DNA of 52,073 nt from Candidatus Scalindua japonica (GCF_002443295.1 NZ_BAOS01000016.1:1-52073); one strand, 5' to 3'. Numbered from the stretch's first letter, positions 38,060 through 46,791 are shown. A program made the numbers and translations. The notes: generated from the sequence alone by a model not told the origin.

Positions 38060-38557
38060 TTATTCGTAGTGCGCAGGAACCCACGTCTTCTCCTCATACT
38101 CCTGCCAGTAGCCAGAAGATACGGGTCGCTCCTGGTAATGACCTTCAATTCTTCGATTCCCTTCATATCTCTCGGCAATCCATACTCTCTCTTTTTTTGA
38201 AGTATCAACCCATTTTCTTTTCTTTGTATATTCATAATGACCTTCAATGTAATTTTTCCCCCGTCCGGAGCTGGATTGTCTTTCCATGTAAAGCTGTCTC
38301 TGTAACTGTGCATTTTGCGCCTCTTCCCTTTTTTTTTCCGCATAATCTCCGGTAAGTGCACCTCCCAATGCACCTACTCCCGCACCAATCATAGCACCCG
38401 TACTTGCGCTACCCGCTAAAGCTCCAAAACCAGTTCCCAGAGCTGCACCGGTTGCCGTCCCAATTGCAGTACCTTTTTGTGTAGTAGTCAAACAACCATT
38501 GGAAACAATCGCAATTGCCATGACACATATTATTGTACTGATTAATTTTATCTTCAT
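38060..38557 (-). CDS. Glycine-zipper outer-membrane lipoprotein (unit A)
   Basis: 165 residues. Signal with lipobox: IVSNGC, where Cys22 would be lipidated after Lgt action. A glycine zipper (GTAIGTATGAALGTGFGALAG, about residues 29-70) with small-residue repeats typical of SlyB/17-kDa-antigen-type proteins follows, then a charged coiled segment and an aromatic C-terminus with HYE repeats (EGHYEYTKKRKW, EGHYQERPVSSGYW, VPAHYE). Probably envelope integrity. Divergently transcribed from the ECF sigma gene, whose regulon it likely joins. The unit B counterpart is broken, so this is the working copy. Confidence 0.85.
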   Translation of the reverse strand: MKIKLISTIICVMAIAIVSNGCLTTTQKGTAIGTATGAALGTGFGALAGSASTGAMIGAGVGALGGALTGDYAEKKREEAQNAQLQRQLYMERQSSSGRGKNYIEGHYEYTKKRKWVDTSKKERVWIAERYEGNRRIEGHYQERPVSSGYWQEYEEKTWVPAHYE

Positions 38558-38594
38558 TTTTCTCTCCTCCCTGATTAAGATTTACAATAGAGAT

Positions 38595-39164
38595 ATGTTA
38601 GTGTTTACTAATTTAGACGAAAATACAATCATTGATGCTTTAGAAGGTGATGCAGACGCTTTTGAGAGCATATACAATGAGTACTCAGGATTTGTATATA
38701 ATGTTGCATTAAGAGTGGTAAACAGTGCAGACGAAGCACAGGAAGTTACTCAGGAAGTATTTCTCACTGTTTACCGGAAACTTAAGAGTTTCAAGTTCAA
38801 ATCATCCCTTAAAACATGGATTTACAGGATAACCGTTAATATGGCTATTGACTATGCCAGAAAAAGATCAAAAGAACGGGACCATTCAGAACTGTATACA
38901 GAAAATAATAAACGGCAGAAGACTATTGATACTGTTAGTGAGGAAATTGAGAGAGAACAGCAGGAGAAAACAATCTCAACTTTACTGGAAACTCTTAATC
39001 CTGATCAAAGAGCTTGTATCGTATTAAGAAGTATCGAAGGCCTAAGTTATCAAGAAATAGCGGATGCACTAAACATTAATATTAATACCGTACGTACCAG
39101 AATAAAAAGGGCCAGGGGAAAACTGATAGATTTAAGAAAAGAGATGGTGATAAATGAAGTGTGA
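38595..39164 (+). CDS. ECF-type RNA polymerase sigma factor (unit A)
   Basis: About 190 residues. Region 2 includes DADAFESIYNEYSGFVYNVALRVV and KTWIYRITVNMAIDYARK. Region 4 includes LNPDQRACIVLRSIEGLSYQEIADALNININTVRTRIKRAR. The sequence before GDADAF is unlike unit B: a deletion has joined the divergent leader to the coding region, so the start (ATG at 38595) is new, without a ribosome-binding site or the unit B promoter. The stop overlaps the anti-sigma start by 11 bases. Expression may be altered or lost even though the core domains are intact. Confidence 0.85.
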   Translation: MLVFTNLDENTIIDALEGDADAFESIYNEYSGFVYNVALRVVNSADEAQEVTQEVFLTVYRKLKSFKFKSSLKTWIYRITVNMAIDYARKRSKERDHSELYTENNKRQKTIDTVSEEIEREQQEKTISTLLETLNPDQRACIVLRSIEGLSYQEIADALNININTVRTRIKRARGKLIDLRKEMVINEV

Positions 39165-39651
39165 ACAGGTAAAAGAACTCATTCTTACCGATTATCTTGA
39201 TGGACAGATGGAAAAAGCGAAGAAAACTCAACTAGAGGAACACCTGACAACTTGCAGGGATTGCCGGGAATATGAACTTCTAACGAGGACTACAGTTGTT
39301 GAACCATTCTATAACATTGAAAAACACAATCCACCTGAAGCAACATGGAACAAAACCAGGGAACAGATTATTGTAGAACAACAAATGCATAATAACTCCA
39401 TTGCTGACTTATTTAACAGAGTAAAAACACTCTTTTATTTTCCGAAACCTGCATTTATTGCTGCAACAGTAGTCGTTTTGTTTGCTGTAGCAACAACTGT
39501 TATTAAATTTCCTTTAGAAAATCAGGAAACCAGAAAAGGAGTTTCTGATAGTCAGGTTGAATGCATCAACTATTTGATGAGTGTTTTTGACGAAGAACTG
39601 ATTAATGGAGATGACGACCTCGAAACCTCAATAGAATATTTTTTTCTATGA
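39154..39651 (+). CDS. Zinc-binding anti-sigma factor, membrane anchored (unit A)
   Basis: 165 residues. The N-terminal ZAS domain has His30, Cys34 and Cys37 in EEHLTTCRDCREY plus Cys3, the HxxxCxxC signature that binds Zn and sequesters an ECF sigma. One membrane helix (about 105-122, AFIAATVVVLFAVATTVI) is followed by an acidic C-terminal segment. Overlap with the sigma gene enforces co-translation. The signal probably comes from the envelope, given the Spy-like protein downstream. Confidence 0.88.
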   Translation: MKCEQVKELILTDYLDGQMEKAKKTQLEEHLTTCRDCREYELLTRTTVVEPFYNIEKHNPPEATWNKTREQIIVEQQMHNNSIADLFNRVKTLFYFPKPAFIAATVVVLFAVATTVIKFPLENQETRKGVSDSQVECINYLMSVFDEELINGDDDLETSIEYFFL

Positions 39652-39662
39652 TTTAACTTTAT

Positions 39663-39875
39663 ATGAATTTCGATTTTACACATTTTAATCAATGTTGTCC
39701 GGTCAGGATTTTGCAACGCTCCATCAATTGCCGCATTCTTTTAGCGGGAATCTATAGGATGAACGTTTCTTTTAGTTTAAATATAGAAGAAAACAACTTA
39801 AACAAAAATCAATTACATACGGACCATAAACAGTTTAGAAGATATCCTTTTAGCGATCTGTGGGGCTCTGCGTGA
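39663..39875 (+). CDS. Doubtful small ORF conserved in both units (unit A)
   Basis: 70 codons directly after the anti-sigma stop. The counterpart in unit B (47839-48066) keeps the frame open, but most base differences between the two change the amino acid, which argues against strong protein selection. No ribosome-binding site or recognised domain. It may be an untranslated leader to the Spy-like gene. Confidence 0.25.
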   Translation: MNFDFTHFNQCCPVRILQRSINCRILLAGIYRMNVSFSLNIEENNLNKNQLHTDHKQFRRYPFSDLWGSA

Positions 39876-39939
39876 GAACTTATTTTTCCCATCACACCAA
39901 AACGCCAGGATCGCTAAGAGAATGAAGTAGAAGTTAATA

Positions 39940-39966
39940 TTTACACATAGTGCATCTATGGGTAAA
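39940..39966. promoter_or_regulatory. Palindrome upstream of the Spy-like gene (unit A)
   Basis: TTTACACATAG, loop TGCAT, CTATGGGTAAA: 11-base arms with one mismatch, 34 bases before the start codon. The unit B version is perfect. Possible operator or RNA hairpin controlling the Spy-like protein. Confidence 0.5.
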
Positions 39967-40000
39967 TGAGTAATTTAAAAAAATTAAAGGAGCAGTAGCC

Positions 40001-40477
40001 ATGAATATCAAGTTGAAAAAAGTTTTTTTCGCATTAAGCATAGTCGGGGTGACACTGTTATCATCAAATGTTTATTCACAACCACCGGGAGAACATTTCA
40101 ACAGGCATCAAGAAATGCGGGAAAAAATGAGGGCTAAAAAGCAGGAGGCGTTCAAACAACTCGACCTTAGTCCTGAACAGGAAAGGCTGATACAAGCTCA
40201 CCGAAATAACCATAGAGAACAGGGTGATGCGTTTCAAGAAAATATGAGAGCAAAGAAAGAGGCAATCAGAAATGAGCTCCAGAAAGAAGAGTTCGATCTG
40301 GAAAAGATCCACGCAATCCATAATGAATTGAAAAACTTAATCCTGGAAAAAGCCGATCATAAATTAAACGGCATACTGGAAGTAAGAAAAATATTAACCG
40401 CCGAACAATTCAGGAAATTTTGTGAATTGAGAAAAGAGATACGTCCAATGCAAGGTAGGAGAAAGGGGTTCTATTGA
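40001..40477 (+). CDS. Spy/CpxP-like periplasmic stress protein (unit A)
   Basis: 158 residues. Signal peptide (residues 1-26, LSIVGVTLLSSNVYSQ). The mature protein is highly charged and helical with two LTxxQ-like motifs: LDLSPEQERLI and ILTAEQFRKF. This is the architecture of Spy, CpxP and ZraP, periplasmic ATP-independent chaperones and stress sensors with metal-responsive members. AAAGGAG lies 12 bases before the start. Placed after a sigma/anti-sigma pair, it is a likely target or modulator of that pair. Confidence 0.82.
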   Translation: MNIKLKKVFFALSIVGVTLLSSNVYSQPPGEHFNRHQEMREKMRAKKQEAFKQLDLSPEQERLIQAHRNNHREQGDAFQENMRAKKEAIRNELQKEEFDLEKIHAIHNELKNLILEKADHKLNGILEVRKILTAEQFRKFCELRKEIRPMQGRRKGFY

Positions 40478-40770
40478 TCCACAGAACCGCTTAGGGCATT
40501 ACTTTAGTTTATTATTGGAATGATAAAATCAGGAGATACCATGCTTTTTTGTTTTATCATGAAAGTGCAAACATTAGGTATGGTGTCCCCCAATTTCTGT
40601 TTATCAACCTTAATGATTGACTGAAAATCAAATGCATTTTTGGTCAACTGGATTTAATTGTTGGGCTATTCCGCTTTCGCGGAGAACAAAATCGGAAATT
40701 GATTACATTTCGTAAACTCACACCCTCAACGGGAGGGTGAATCTATTAACAAATAGGAGGTTACAGGTCT

Positions 40771-41678
40771 ATGAAAACATTATCTCAATCCGATTTCAAC
40801 AAAAATTACCAAACGCATCTAAAGCACCTACGCTTGAAAGGACTCCGGCCAAAAACAATCGAGGCTTATTCACGTGCCATCCGACGGATCGGTGATTATT
40901 TTGACAATCAGATACACGATCTATCTGAACAGCAACTACTTGACTATTTTTCCAATCTCCTCAATACCCATTCATGGAGCGCAGTCAAATTAGACCTCTA
41001 CGGACTAAAGTTTTTCTACACTCATGTGCTTCATAAGCGTTGGGAGCAAGTAAATCTTATTAAACCACCCAAAACGCAACGTTTGCCCGATATTGTCACC
41101 ATTAATGAAGCCCACCAACTTTTCCAGGTGACGAGAAAACTCAGTTACCGGGCCTTCTACTTTGTTCTTTACAGTCTTGGTCTCCGCCTGGGTGAAGGAC
41201 TACGTCTTGAGGTTAGCGATGTCGATTCTCAGCGAATGCGGGTGCATATCCGCGATAGCAAAGGCAATAAAGACCGTTTCGTACCCCTGCCAAAGGTAAC
41301 CCTGAATCTCTTACGCCGTTTTTGGCTTGTTCATCGCAATCCTGTCTTTCTATTTCCAGGCCGTCATGGTGGCTTGAAATCAGCCCACCTGGCAAAAACA
41401 CCTCTGAATAGAAATGGCGTTCAGGCCACTCTGCGTAAGGTAGCCCGGGAGTGTGGAATTAAAAAAAAATTACACCACACAGTCTGCGACACAGCTACGC
41501 AACCCATCTGATTGAGGCGGGTGTTGATCTGCTTGAAGTACAAAAAATCCTCGGCCACCACAGTATTTTAACCACTGCCAAATATACCCACCTGACCTCT
41601 CATACAAATCGTAATGCCTTGCAATTAATTAATGATTTGATGAATGGTTTTTCCATAGAATGGGGGAATGTTATATGA
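40771..41678 (+). CDS. Tyrosine recombinase/integrase, -1 frameshift at A9 (copy 3)
   Basis: Identical organisation to copies 1 and 2: frame 0 ends at 41511, and the conserved HSLRH, GHHS and catalytic Tyr continue in the -1 frame after nine A (41461-41469), ending at 41678 in an ATGA overlap with the transposase. The full product would be 302 residues. Confidence 0.78.
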
Positions 41679-42793
41679 TATCTCTCTCCTCTATAATTGA
41701 GACCTTCATTGCTGACTTTATCACTCTTTATCATGGTTCGATCCTGCCAAGTCAATTCAAAGCCCTGGCAGCCATGAAGGATTGTCGCACTACGCAAAGC
41801 CGCGTCATGCTGGTCCAATGTAATGACTGTGAAAAACAGGTTTTTGTACCGCACTCCTGCGGTAACCGCAATTGTCCTCATTGTCAGAGTCATGAGTGTC
41901 AGCAGTGGTTGGAGCGTCAACTGAAAAAAGAAGTGCCTGCTGACTATTTTATGCTCACCTTTACTATACCCAAAGAGCTTCGATCATTAGCATGGCAGCA
42001 TCAACGCTTGCTTTACTCGATAATGATACAGTGTTGTTGGGAAACCGTAAAAACCTTTGTCCAAAATGACAGCGTATTACAAGGAAACGCTGGAGCCATC
42101 ACTGTTTTGCACACCCACTCTCGCTCTCTCGATTACCACCCGCATATCCATCTGGTAATGCCAGCCGGGGCCATCAATCAGAAGAAAAAGCTTTGGAGCT
42201 TCAAAAAAAGCGAAGGAAAGACGCGGTACCTTTTCAATCACAAAGCGCTGGCTAAAGTGTTTCGAGCAAAAATGCTCGATGCCGTGAACAAAGCGGCTCT
42301 TACGCTTCCAGTTAATTATCCCAAAACATGGGTCGTCGATTGCAAATTTGTCGGCAACGGTGAAAAGGCACTGGTCTATCTTGGTCGTTATCTCTACAAA
42401 GGGGTCATTCAAGAGAAAGATATTATTACGTGCAAAGATGGTCAGGTGACCTTTCGTTACCAGGATAGTAAGAGCAAAAAAATGCTCACAAGAACACTTC
42501 CCGGCCCGCAGTTTCTCAGGTTGATTCTCCAGCATGTTCTACCCAAAGGTTTCAGGCGAACACGGAACTTTGGTTTCCTCCACCCTAATAGCAAACGCTT
42601 GATTGCATTGCTTCAGTACCTTACCGGTATCAACCCGAATAAGTCGTCAGCCTGGTTCAGAGAGCGTCCAAAGCTTACGTGCAAATGCTGTGGAGGAATA
42701 ATGAAGATCATAAAAACGATGATACCTCCATCACACAAATCCAGGTCTTTCCCCTACAAGTTAACAAAAGAGGAGGCTGTTCTGGTTATGTAA
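41675..42793 (+). CDS. IS91-family HUH (Y2) transposase, copy 3
   Basis: Same protein as in copies 1 and 2: N-terminal zinc site, [17 protein letters not shown] and CKCCGG are all intact. The start overlaps the recombinase stop with GGGGGA upstream. Confidence 0.92.
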   Translation: MISLSSIIETFIADFITLYHGSILPSQFKALAAMKDCRTTQSRVMLVQCNDCEKQVFVPHSCGNRNCPHCQSHECQQWLERQLKKEVPADYFMLTFTIPKELRSLAWQHQRLLYSIMIQCCWETVKTFVQNDSVLQGNAGAITVLHTHSRSLDYHPHIHLVMPAGAINQKKKLWSFKKSEGKTRYLFNHKALAKVFRAKMLDAVNKAALTLPVNYPKTWVVDCKFVGNGEKALVYLGRYLYKGVIQEKDIITCKDGQVTFRYQDSKSKKMLTRTLPGPQFLRLILQHVLPKGFRRTRNFGFLHPNSKRLIALLQYLTGINPNKSSAWFRERPKLTCKCCGGIMKIIKTMIPPSHKSRSFPYKLTKEEAVLVM

Positions 42794-43028
42794 TCGAATC
42801 CGCTATGCATCTAAGATTTGCAAAAACGGCATTATCGGGTCGAGATGGCCCCCGTTTGCCCAAATTTGAGGTAAAATGGCCGAAAAACCATGTTCTGTAG
42901 CTCCTAAAGCATGACGACAGCAATTGAAAAATCCACTTCTTTGGCTTCATAGCTTCTGCGGTAAAAAAGAGAAGCAATCTTCATAAGATATTTTCTTATA
43001 CAATGTTTAGCACCCAAACAACGGGCTT

Positions 43029-43089
43029 GTCCAACAAACGGTTCAGATTGTGGTTCGTCCCTCACACAATCTAACCTTATTCGTTAGGC
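43029..43089 (+). repeat. attC: attC (59-base element) of element copy 3, complete consensus
   Basis: 1L GTCCAAC (43029-43035), 2L with the extra C, 2R CACAATCTAAC, and 1R GTTAGGC (43083-43089), a full match to GTTRRRY. Of the three copies this junction looks most like a true cassette-to-cassette boundary. Confidence 0.85.
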
Positions 43090-43134
43090 TTTTTTATTTT
43101 CTATTTGTAAAAGATAAAGAATTGACCCCGTTTC

Positions 43135-43443
43135 TCAAAGCATTGCGGAAGTGTAAACATGCACTTCTGTATCTAGTCGATTCTTTAATTTATCTTTTTC
43201 TACTTCAAGATCGTATCTTGCCTGAAGATTTATCCAAAACCTTTCTGAAAGGCCAAAAAACCTTGACAGTCTTAACGCTGTATCCGGTGTAATAGAACGT
43301 TTTCCCTGAACAATTTCATTTATTCTGCGTGCTGGTACATTAATATTCTTAGCCAGCCTGTACTGACTAATACTCATGGGTTTGAGGAATTCTTCCATCA
43401 GAATTTCACCCGGATGAATTGGATCTAACATCTTTTTTGGCAT
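43135..43443 (-). CDS. higA: HigA-type antitoxin (XRE helix-turn-helix)
   Basis: 102 residues. The family opening IHPGEILMEEFLKP is followed by an HTH (SQYRLAKNINVPARRINEIVQGKRSITPDTALRLSRFFG). It neutralises the HigB toxin and represses its own operon. It lies 9 bases downstream of higB, the typical toxin-first order of higBA. A higBA pair next to an attC is a common integron cassette theme, where such modules stabilise arrays. Confidence 0.92.
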   Translation of the reverse strand: MPKKMLDPIHPGEILMEEFLKPMSISQYRLAKNINVPARRINEIVQGKRSITPDTALRLSRFFGLSERFWINLQARYDLEVEKDKLKNRLDTEVHVYTSAML

Positions 43444-43452
43444 AGTTGTCTC

Positions 43453-43734
43453 CTAATGATAATCTACTATTTCAACATTGTAAGCGTTTCCTTCACGCCA
43501 TACAAAACATATACGCCATTGATCGTTAATACGGATACTGTATTGTCCCTTCCTGTCTTTCGATAGTTTTTCAAGATGGTTGTTCGGTGGTATACGTAAA
43601 TCTGACAGAATTTCAGCACCTTCAAGTATTTCAAGTTTTCTACGGGCGCTTTTTTGAATATCCCGTGGAAGTTTAAGTGATATTCGACGATTGAATATTT
43701 TCTCTGTTTCTTTGCAAACAAAGTTTTTAATCAT
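43453..43734 (-). CDS. higB: HigB-type toxin (RelE/ParE superfamily mRNA endonuclease)
   Basis: 93 residues. The opening [15 protein letters not shown], the central [24 protein letters not shown] and the end [31 protein letters not shown] are the HigB/plasmid maintenance killer signature. It would cleave ribosome-bound mRNA. Its promoter ends 7 bases before the ATG, so the mRNA may be nearly leaderless. Confidence 0.92.
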   Translation of the reverse strand: MIKNFVCKETEKIFNRRISLKLPRDIQKSARRKLEILEGAEILSDLRIPPNNHLEKLSKDRKGQYSIRINDQWRICFVWREGNAYNVEIVDYH

Positions 43735-43741
43735 TCATTAG

Positions 43742-43781
43742 ATAGTATTGTAACTCGTTAATAATGTCAAGCGTTATTAAC
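43742..43781 (-). promoter_or_regulatory. higBA promoter and operator
   Basis: Minus strand: -35 TTGACA (43770-43765), 17-base spacer, -10 TACTAT (43747-43742). The -35 is embedded in an inverted repeat, GTTAATAA, 9 bases, TTATTAAC (43757-43781), a likely operator for HigA autorepression. Confidence 0.75.
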
Positions 43782-43853
43782 TTTTTTCTATTAGGAGTGG
43801 TTTATCTCTTGACAACGGGGGCCTTATAGGGGTTATGTGTAAATAGCTTGTCC

Positions 43854-44231
43854 TTACTCTTTATTTTTGCACGCTTCTCTGGTTTCAGTGTCTTGCCACA
43901 AAGTTTTTTCCACTTGCATCTTATTCACCCAGCCGATTGATTTATCGAGAGGACTCTTAACTTGATAGTCATCTTTGCCTTTCTTCAATAATAGTGCACT
44001 TGATCCAGGGTACATTTTGCCAACAACTTTGCCTTTACCCTGACTTGCTTGTTTACTCCAAAGTTTAATTTTAACATTTTATAGAACCCACATTTCTGAT
44101 TGACCATATTCCTTTGCAAGTTCAGCTGCGGAAAGAAGTGCAATGCGCTCTTTACATTCGCCTGCAAATAGTATCGAAGGTGCAGACAAAAACAAACCAG
44201 AGATAATTGACATTAAAAATAGCTTTTTCAT
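43854..44231 (-). pseudogene. Secreted SH3-like protein gene with one in-frame stop
   Basis: 126 codons in one frame, interrupted only by TAA at codon 51 (44079-44081). Codons 1-23 encode a signal peptide (MKKLFLMSIISGLFLSAPSILFA). After the stop the frame continues KLWSKQASQGKGKVVGKMYPG, LLLKKGKDDYQVK and SIGWVNKMQVEKT, a bacterial SH3-like pattern. The conserved reading on both sides implies a recent single-base nonsense mutation, an assembly error or stop readthrough. It lies upstream of higBA on the same strand. Confidence 0.6.
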
Positions 44232-44259
44232 TTTTTACCCCCTATGATTAATGATGCAT

Positions 44260-44360
44260 AATGCCGGAGTTGAGGAGCTACCTCATAAGATGTTGTCTGT
44301 TCAAACGACTTGTTCGCCACGACTGAGGTGGCAAAAACGCTGCTCCTCAACTCCGGCATT
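44260..44360. repeat. Large inverted repeat, degenerate attC-like site
   Basis: Perfect 19-base arms AATGCCGGAGTTGAGGAGC (44260-44278) and its complement (44342-44360), with inner ACCTCA/TGAGGT pairing. It sits between two minus-strand genes, where an attC would be expected. The outer boxes lack RYYYAAC/GTTRRRY (AATGCC where AACGCC would be expected), so it may be a decayed attC. A second hairpin, GCTCCGCC..GGCGGGGC, lies next to it at 44362-44382. Confidence 0.55.
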
Positions 44361-44386
44361 CGCTCCGCCGAAGGCGGGGCGAACGA

Positions 44387-45099
44387 CTAAGGTGTATTTA
44401 GCCAATTAACAGCATAATCAAACTCGGGATAGCAATCTCCAAGAGTTTTAATATTTTTCAAAGCATCTTGTAAATTGATAGAAATAGCTTCATTAAATTT
44501 CGTATCTTCATACTTGATAATACTTATATTTTCGGTGTTTATATTAGTAGTTATATTTTTCCAACCAGCCATTTCATCCTGGATTTTCAATAACAAACTA
44601 CTTTTGTGTTTATCATTTAAAGATGCTTTTAAATTACCGAGAACAAAAAAGAAATCATTATCATATGAATTAAGCGTATTATAGTATTTATTAACTCCCC
44701 AGATAGGGACTTTATCCCATTTTTTGTTGTCCCTGCCATTCTGCCCGCCAAAACTGGAGAATAAGACAAGAGAGATGTTCTCCCAATATTATGCCAAACT
44801 GGAAGAATTACCTTTTTTCCGTCTATTTCTTTTTGCATAAGACCTTCAAGCTCATTCTTAGGCCATTTTTTTCTTAAAAAATCAGGGCTCAATACAACTA
44901 TCCCATATCGGGATTTAACTAAACCATTGTCGATATTATCTAACAACCTGTCACCGATTTTCAAAACCCATTTGTCATACCATACCTTAATATTTCTTTT
45001 TCGTAATTCCTCTGCCAATGGTTCTACAACACCTACCTTATCTTCACTTGCATGTGAAATGAAAGTATCCCAAACGGTATCATTATTCTTAATTTTCAT
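44387..45099 (-). pseudogene. TIR-domain protein, frameshifted
   Basis: The N-terminal TIR domain (TIR_2 type) is clear: DTFISHASEDKVGVVEPLAEEL, VWYDKWVLKIGDRLLDNIDNGL, and SRYGIVVLSPDFLRKKWPKNEL, where the Glu is at the NADase catalytic position. The first frame is lost near 44730 (six-A region). The continuation, about 115 codons reading WDKVPIWGVNKYYNTLNSYDN and onward to NWLNTP, lies in another frame. A single missing base explains it; repaired length is about 237 residues. TIR proteins act in bacterial immunity by depleting NAD. Its start is 8 bases after the GTTAGGC of a good attC, the classical cassette layout. Confidence 0.78.
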
Positions 45100-45106
45100 T
45101 TTTGTC

Positions 45107-45190
45107 GCCTAACGCCAGTATGAGCTGGCCGGCTGAGATGCCAGCAAATCGGAAGAGTATTCTCCGGTCAGCTCTATACTATTGTTAGAA
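45107..45190 (-). repeat. attC: attC-type recombination site between two minus-strand genes
   Basis: Minus strand: TTCTAAC (1L, 45190-45184), spacer, stem GAGCTGACCGG, 31-base loop, stem CCGGCCAGCTC, spacer, GTTAGGC (1R, 45113-45107). The 1R is a full consensus match and the TIR gene starts 8 bases later; the preceding gene stops 6 bases before 1L. A different attC subtype from that on the 2423-bp elements. Confidence 0.75.
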
Positions 45191-45195
45191 GAATT

Positions 45196-45804
45196 TTATT
45201 TTCTTCGCTTATCTGGTTTATTCATGTTAGGGTTAAATGCTGATTGCTTCCCATGTTGCAAAAATTTTTTAATATCACTCTGTCGAACAATAGATAGAAT
45301 CCTTGATTTCTCTTTGTCAATTTTTTTAGTAACAAACTCTAGGATCTTTGTAGAAATATTAATTACAGATTTTGCATCATGAGAACTAAGACTAATTACA
45401 GATCCATGCTGTACTGATATACTCGTTATCCCTTTTTCTTCCGGTTTTTCTAGCACGTAGTAACCAACTACCCTATTTTCTTCAAATGCATTAATAGAAT
45501 GGGCGATGTGCTTGCTTCGTGTATCAAGAAGCCACTTATGTTTTTTTAACTCATTTTGATCTAAACAAATTTCTTCAATATTTATTCTAGTTCTTACTCC
45601 CGTCATAAATGCCCGACTATAACGAACTAATATAGAAGTTGAAATTGCATCTATTAAGTCGATATCACAACCAGATGATTCAAAGCACTTTATGAGTAGT
45701 TTACTAAATTTGATAGCACTTCGAATATCGCACTCTATACCTGTAAAATCAGCGAGACATCTTGCTTCATCTATATCAATATCAACAAATGTGTGTGTAA
45801 CCAT
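45196..45804 (-). CDS. Hypothetical cassette-type protein
   Basis: 202 residues, family not recognised. Mixed helical protein without signal or membrane segments: VDIDIDEARCLADFTGIECDIRSAIKFSKLL at the start, and a central KHKWLLDTRSKHIAHSIN resembling motifs of helical HEPN-like proteins (R..KH..H), though this is weak. Basic tail NPNMNKPDKRRK. It is bounded by attC features: GTTAGAA 5 bases before the ATG (45810-45816) and a complete attC just after the stop, so it is probably an integron gene cassette. Confidence 0.6.
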   Translation of the reverse strand: MVTHTFVDIDIDEARCLADFTGIECDIRSAIKFSKLLIKCFESSGCDIDLIDAISTSILVRYSRAFMTGVRTRINIEEICLDQNELKKHKWLLDTRSKHIAHSINAFEENRVVGYYVLEKPEEKGITSISVQHGSVISLSSHDAKSVINISTKILEFVTKKIDKEKSRILSIVRQSDIKKFLQHGKQSAFNPNMNKPDKRRK

Positions 45805-45809
45805 TTTTT

Positions 45810-45845
45810 CTTCTAACGTTTAAAGTGAGGTGCGCCGTATGGCGT
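45810..45845 (-). repeat. Right half of a truncated attC-like site
   Basis: Minus strand: CGCCATACGGCG hairpin, CACTTTAAAC, then GTTAGAA just before the start of the 202-residue gene. The left half is missing; DNA beyond 45850 is unrelated. It marks the edge of the cassette block. Confidence 0.4.
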
Positions 45846-45853
45846 AGAAAACG

Positions 45854-45946
45854 ATGAATAAAAATAATATAAACAAAGAATCTGAAAACTTAAAAATCGC
45901 AAGAGATAAAGGTGTCACCTCCAGTGACTGGTTAGAAAGGAATTAA
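45854..45946 (+). other. Short ORF of 30 codons, status unknown
   Basis: MNKNNINKESENLKIARDKG.., ending WLERN. Charged, helical, no clear ribosome-binding site. It may be the surviving start of a gene cut by rearrangement next to unit B. Reported only because it is the sole coding possibility in this gap. Confidence 0.2.
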
Positions 45947-46037
45947 AAATCATGATTAAAGACCTGACCCCATTTTCCCTATTCATAATTTTAACTTATA
46001 GGAAAAATTTCAATACCGTAAACTATACACTCCTGTT

Positions 46038-46533
46038 TTATTCGAAGTGCGCAAGAACCCACGTCTTCTCTTCATACTCCTGCCAGTAGCCCGAAGATAC
46101 GGGTCGCTCCTGGTAATGACCTTCAATTCTTCGATTCCCTTCATATCTCTCGGCAATCCAGACTCTCTCTTTTTTTGAAGTATCAACCCATTTTCTTTTC
46201 TTTGTATATTCATAATGACCTTCAATGTAATTTTTCCCGCGTCCGGAGCTGGATTGTCTTTCCCTGTAAAGCTGTCTCTGTAACTGTGCATTTTGCGCCT
46301 CTTCTCTTTTTTGTCCGCATAATCTCCGGTAAGTGCACCTCCCAATGCACCTACTCCCGCACCAATCATAGCACCCGTACTTGCGCTACTGCTAAAGCTC
46401 CAAAACCTGTTCCCAGGGCTGCACCGGTTGCCGTCCCAATTGCCGTACCTTTTTGTGTAGTAGTCAAACAACCACTGGAAACAATCGCAATTGCCATGAC
46501 ACATATTATTGTACTGATTAATTTTATCTTCAT
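46038..46533 (-). pseudogene. Glycine-zipper lipoprotein, broken copy (unit B)
   Basis: Compared with the intact unit A gene, two single-base deletions are visible: one near 46390 (ACCCGCT reduced to ACTGCT) and one near 46310 in a T-run. They remove two bases in total and do not restore the frame. The signal and lipobox (IVSSGC) remain at the start. Confidence 0.8.
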
Positions 46534-46700
46534 TTTTCTCTCCTCCCTTATTAAGATTTATAATAGAGATTCTTTAGTATTTACTAATTTAGACGACAAA
46601 ATTATCATAAAGTTTCAATATACATCCGTATTTAACTTCTTATCATATTATTACCAGTGACAAACCAACCATAACTGTTCTATAAAAAAACACTTATGCC

Positions 46701-46730
46701 TTGACAAAAAATTTTGTCTAAATAAATAAA
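46701..46730 (+). promoter_or_regulatory. Promoter/operator of the unit B sigma gene
   Basis: TTGACA at 46701-46706 overlaps the palindrome GACAAAA-AA-TTTTGTC (46703-46718). AT-rich -10 candidates (TAAATA at 46723) follow. This whole segment is absent from unit A. A related TTTAGACGACAAAATT lies upstream near 46588 in opposite orientation. Confidence 0.45.
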
Positions 46731-46791
46731 TTTGTTTAAAATTTCATGGAACTTTCTCTCAATATTCATGTCTAATTAGTAGAAGGATGCA

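Larger units (their letters stand above)
38022..40596. repeat. Duplicated envelope-stress module, unit A (direct repeat with 46004-48779)
   Basis: From GAAAAATTTCAATACCG to the shared GGTATGGTGTCCCCC(A/G)ATTT, gene order and most bases match unit B. Unit A lacks about 190 bases present in unit B before the sigma factor gene. Point differences are scattered throughout, so the duplication is older than the spread of the 2423-bp elements. Confidence 0.85.
40661..43083 (+). mobile_element. 2423-bp IS91-type/tyrosine-recombinase element with integron-cassette ends, copy 3
   Basis: Same length and organisation as copies 1 and 2. The left end begins TTGGGC after ATTG, and about 50 bases of the leader differ from copies 1 and 2 while the CCGC..GCGG hairpin is preserved. 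The right end and coding region match copy 1. It is followed by TTAGGC, a perfect cassette-start hexamer, so this copy appears joined to another cassette (higBA) at a proper attC junction. Confidence 0.9.
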
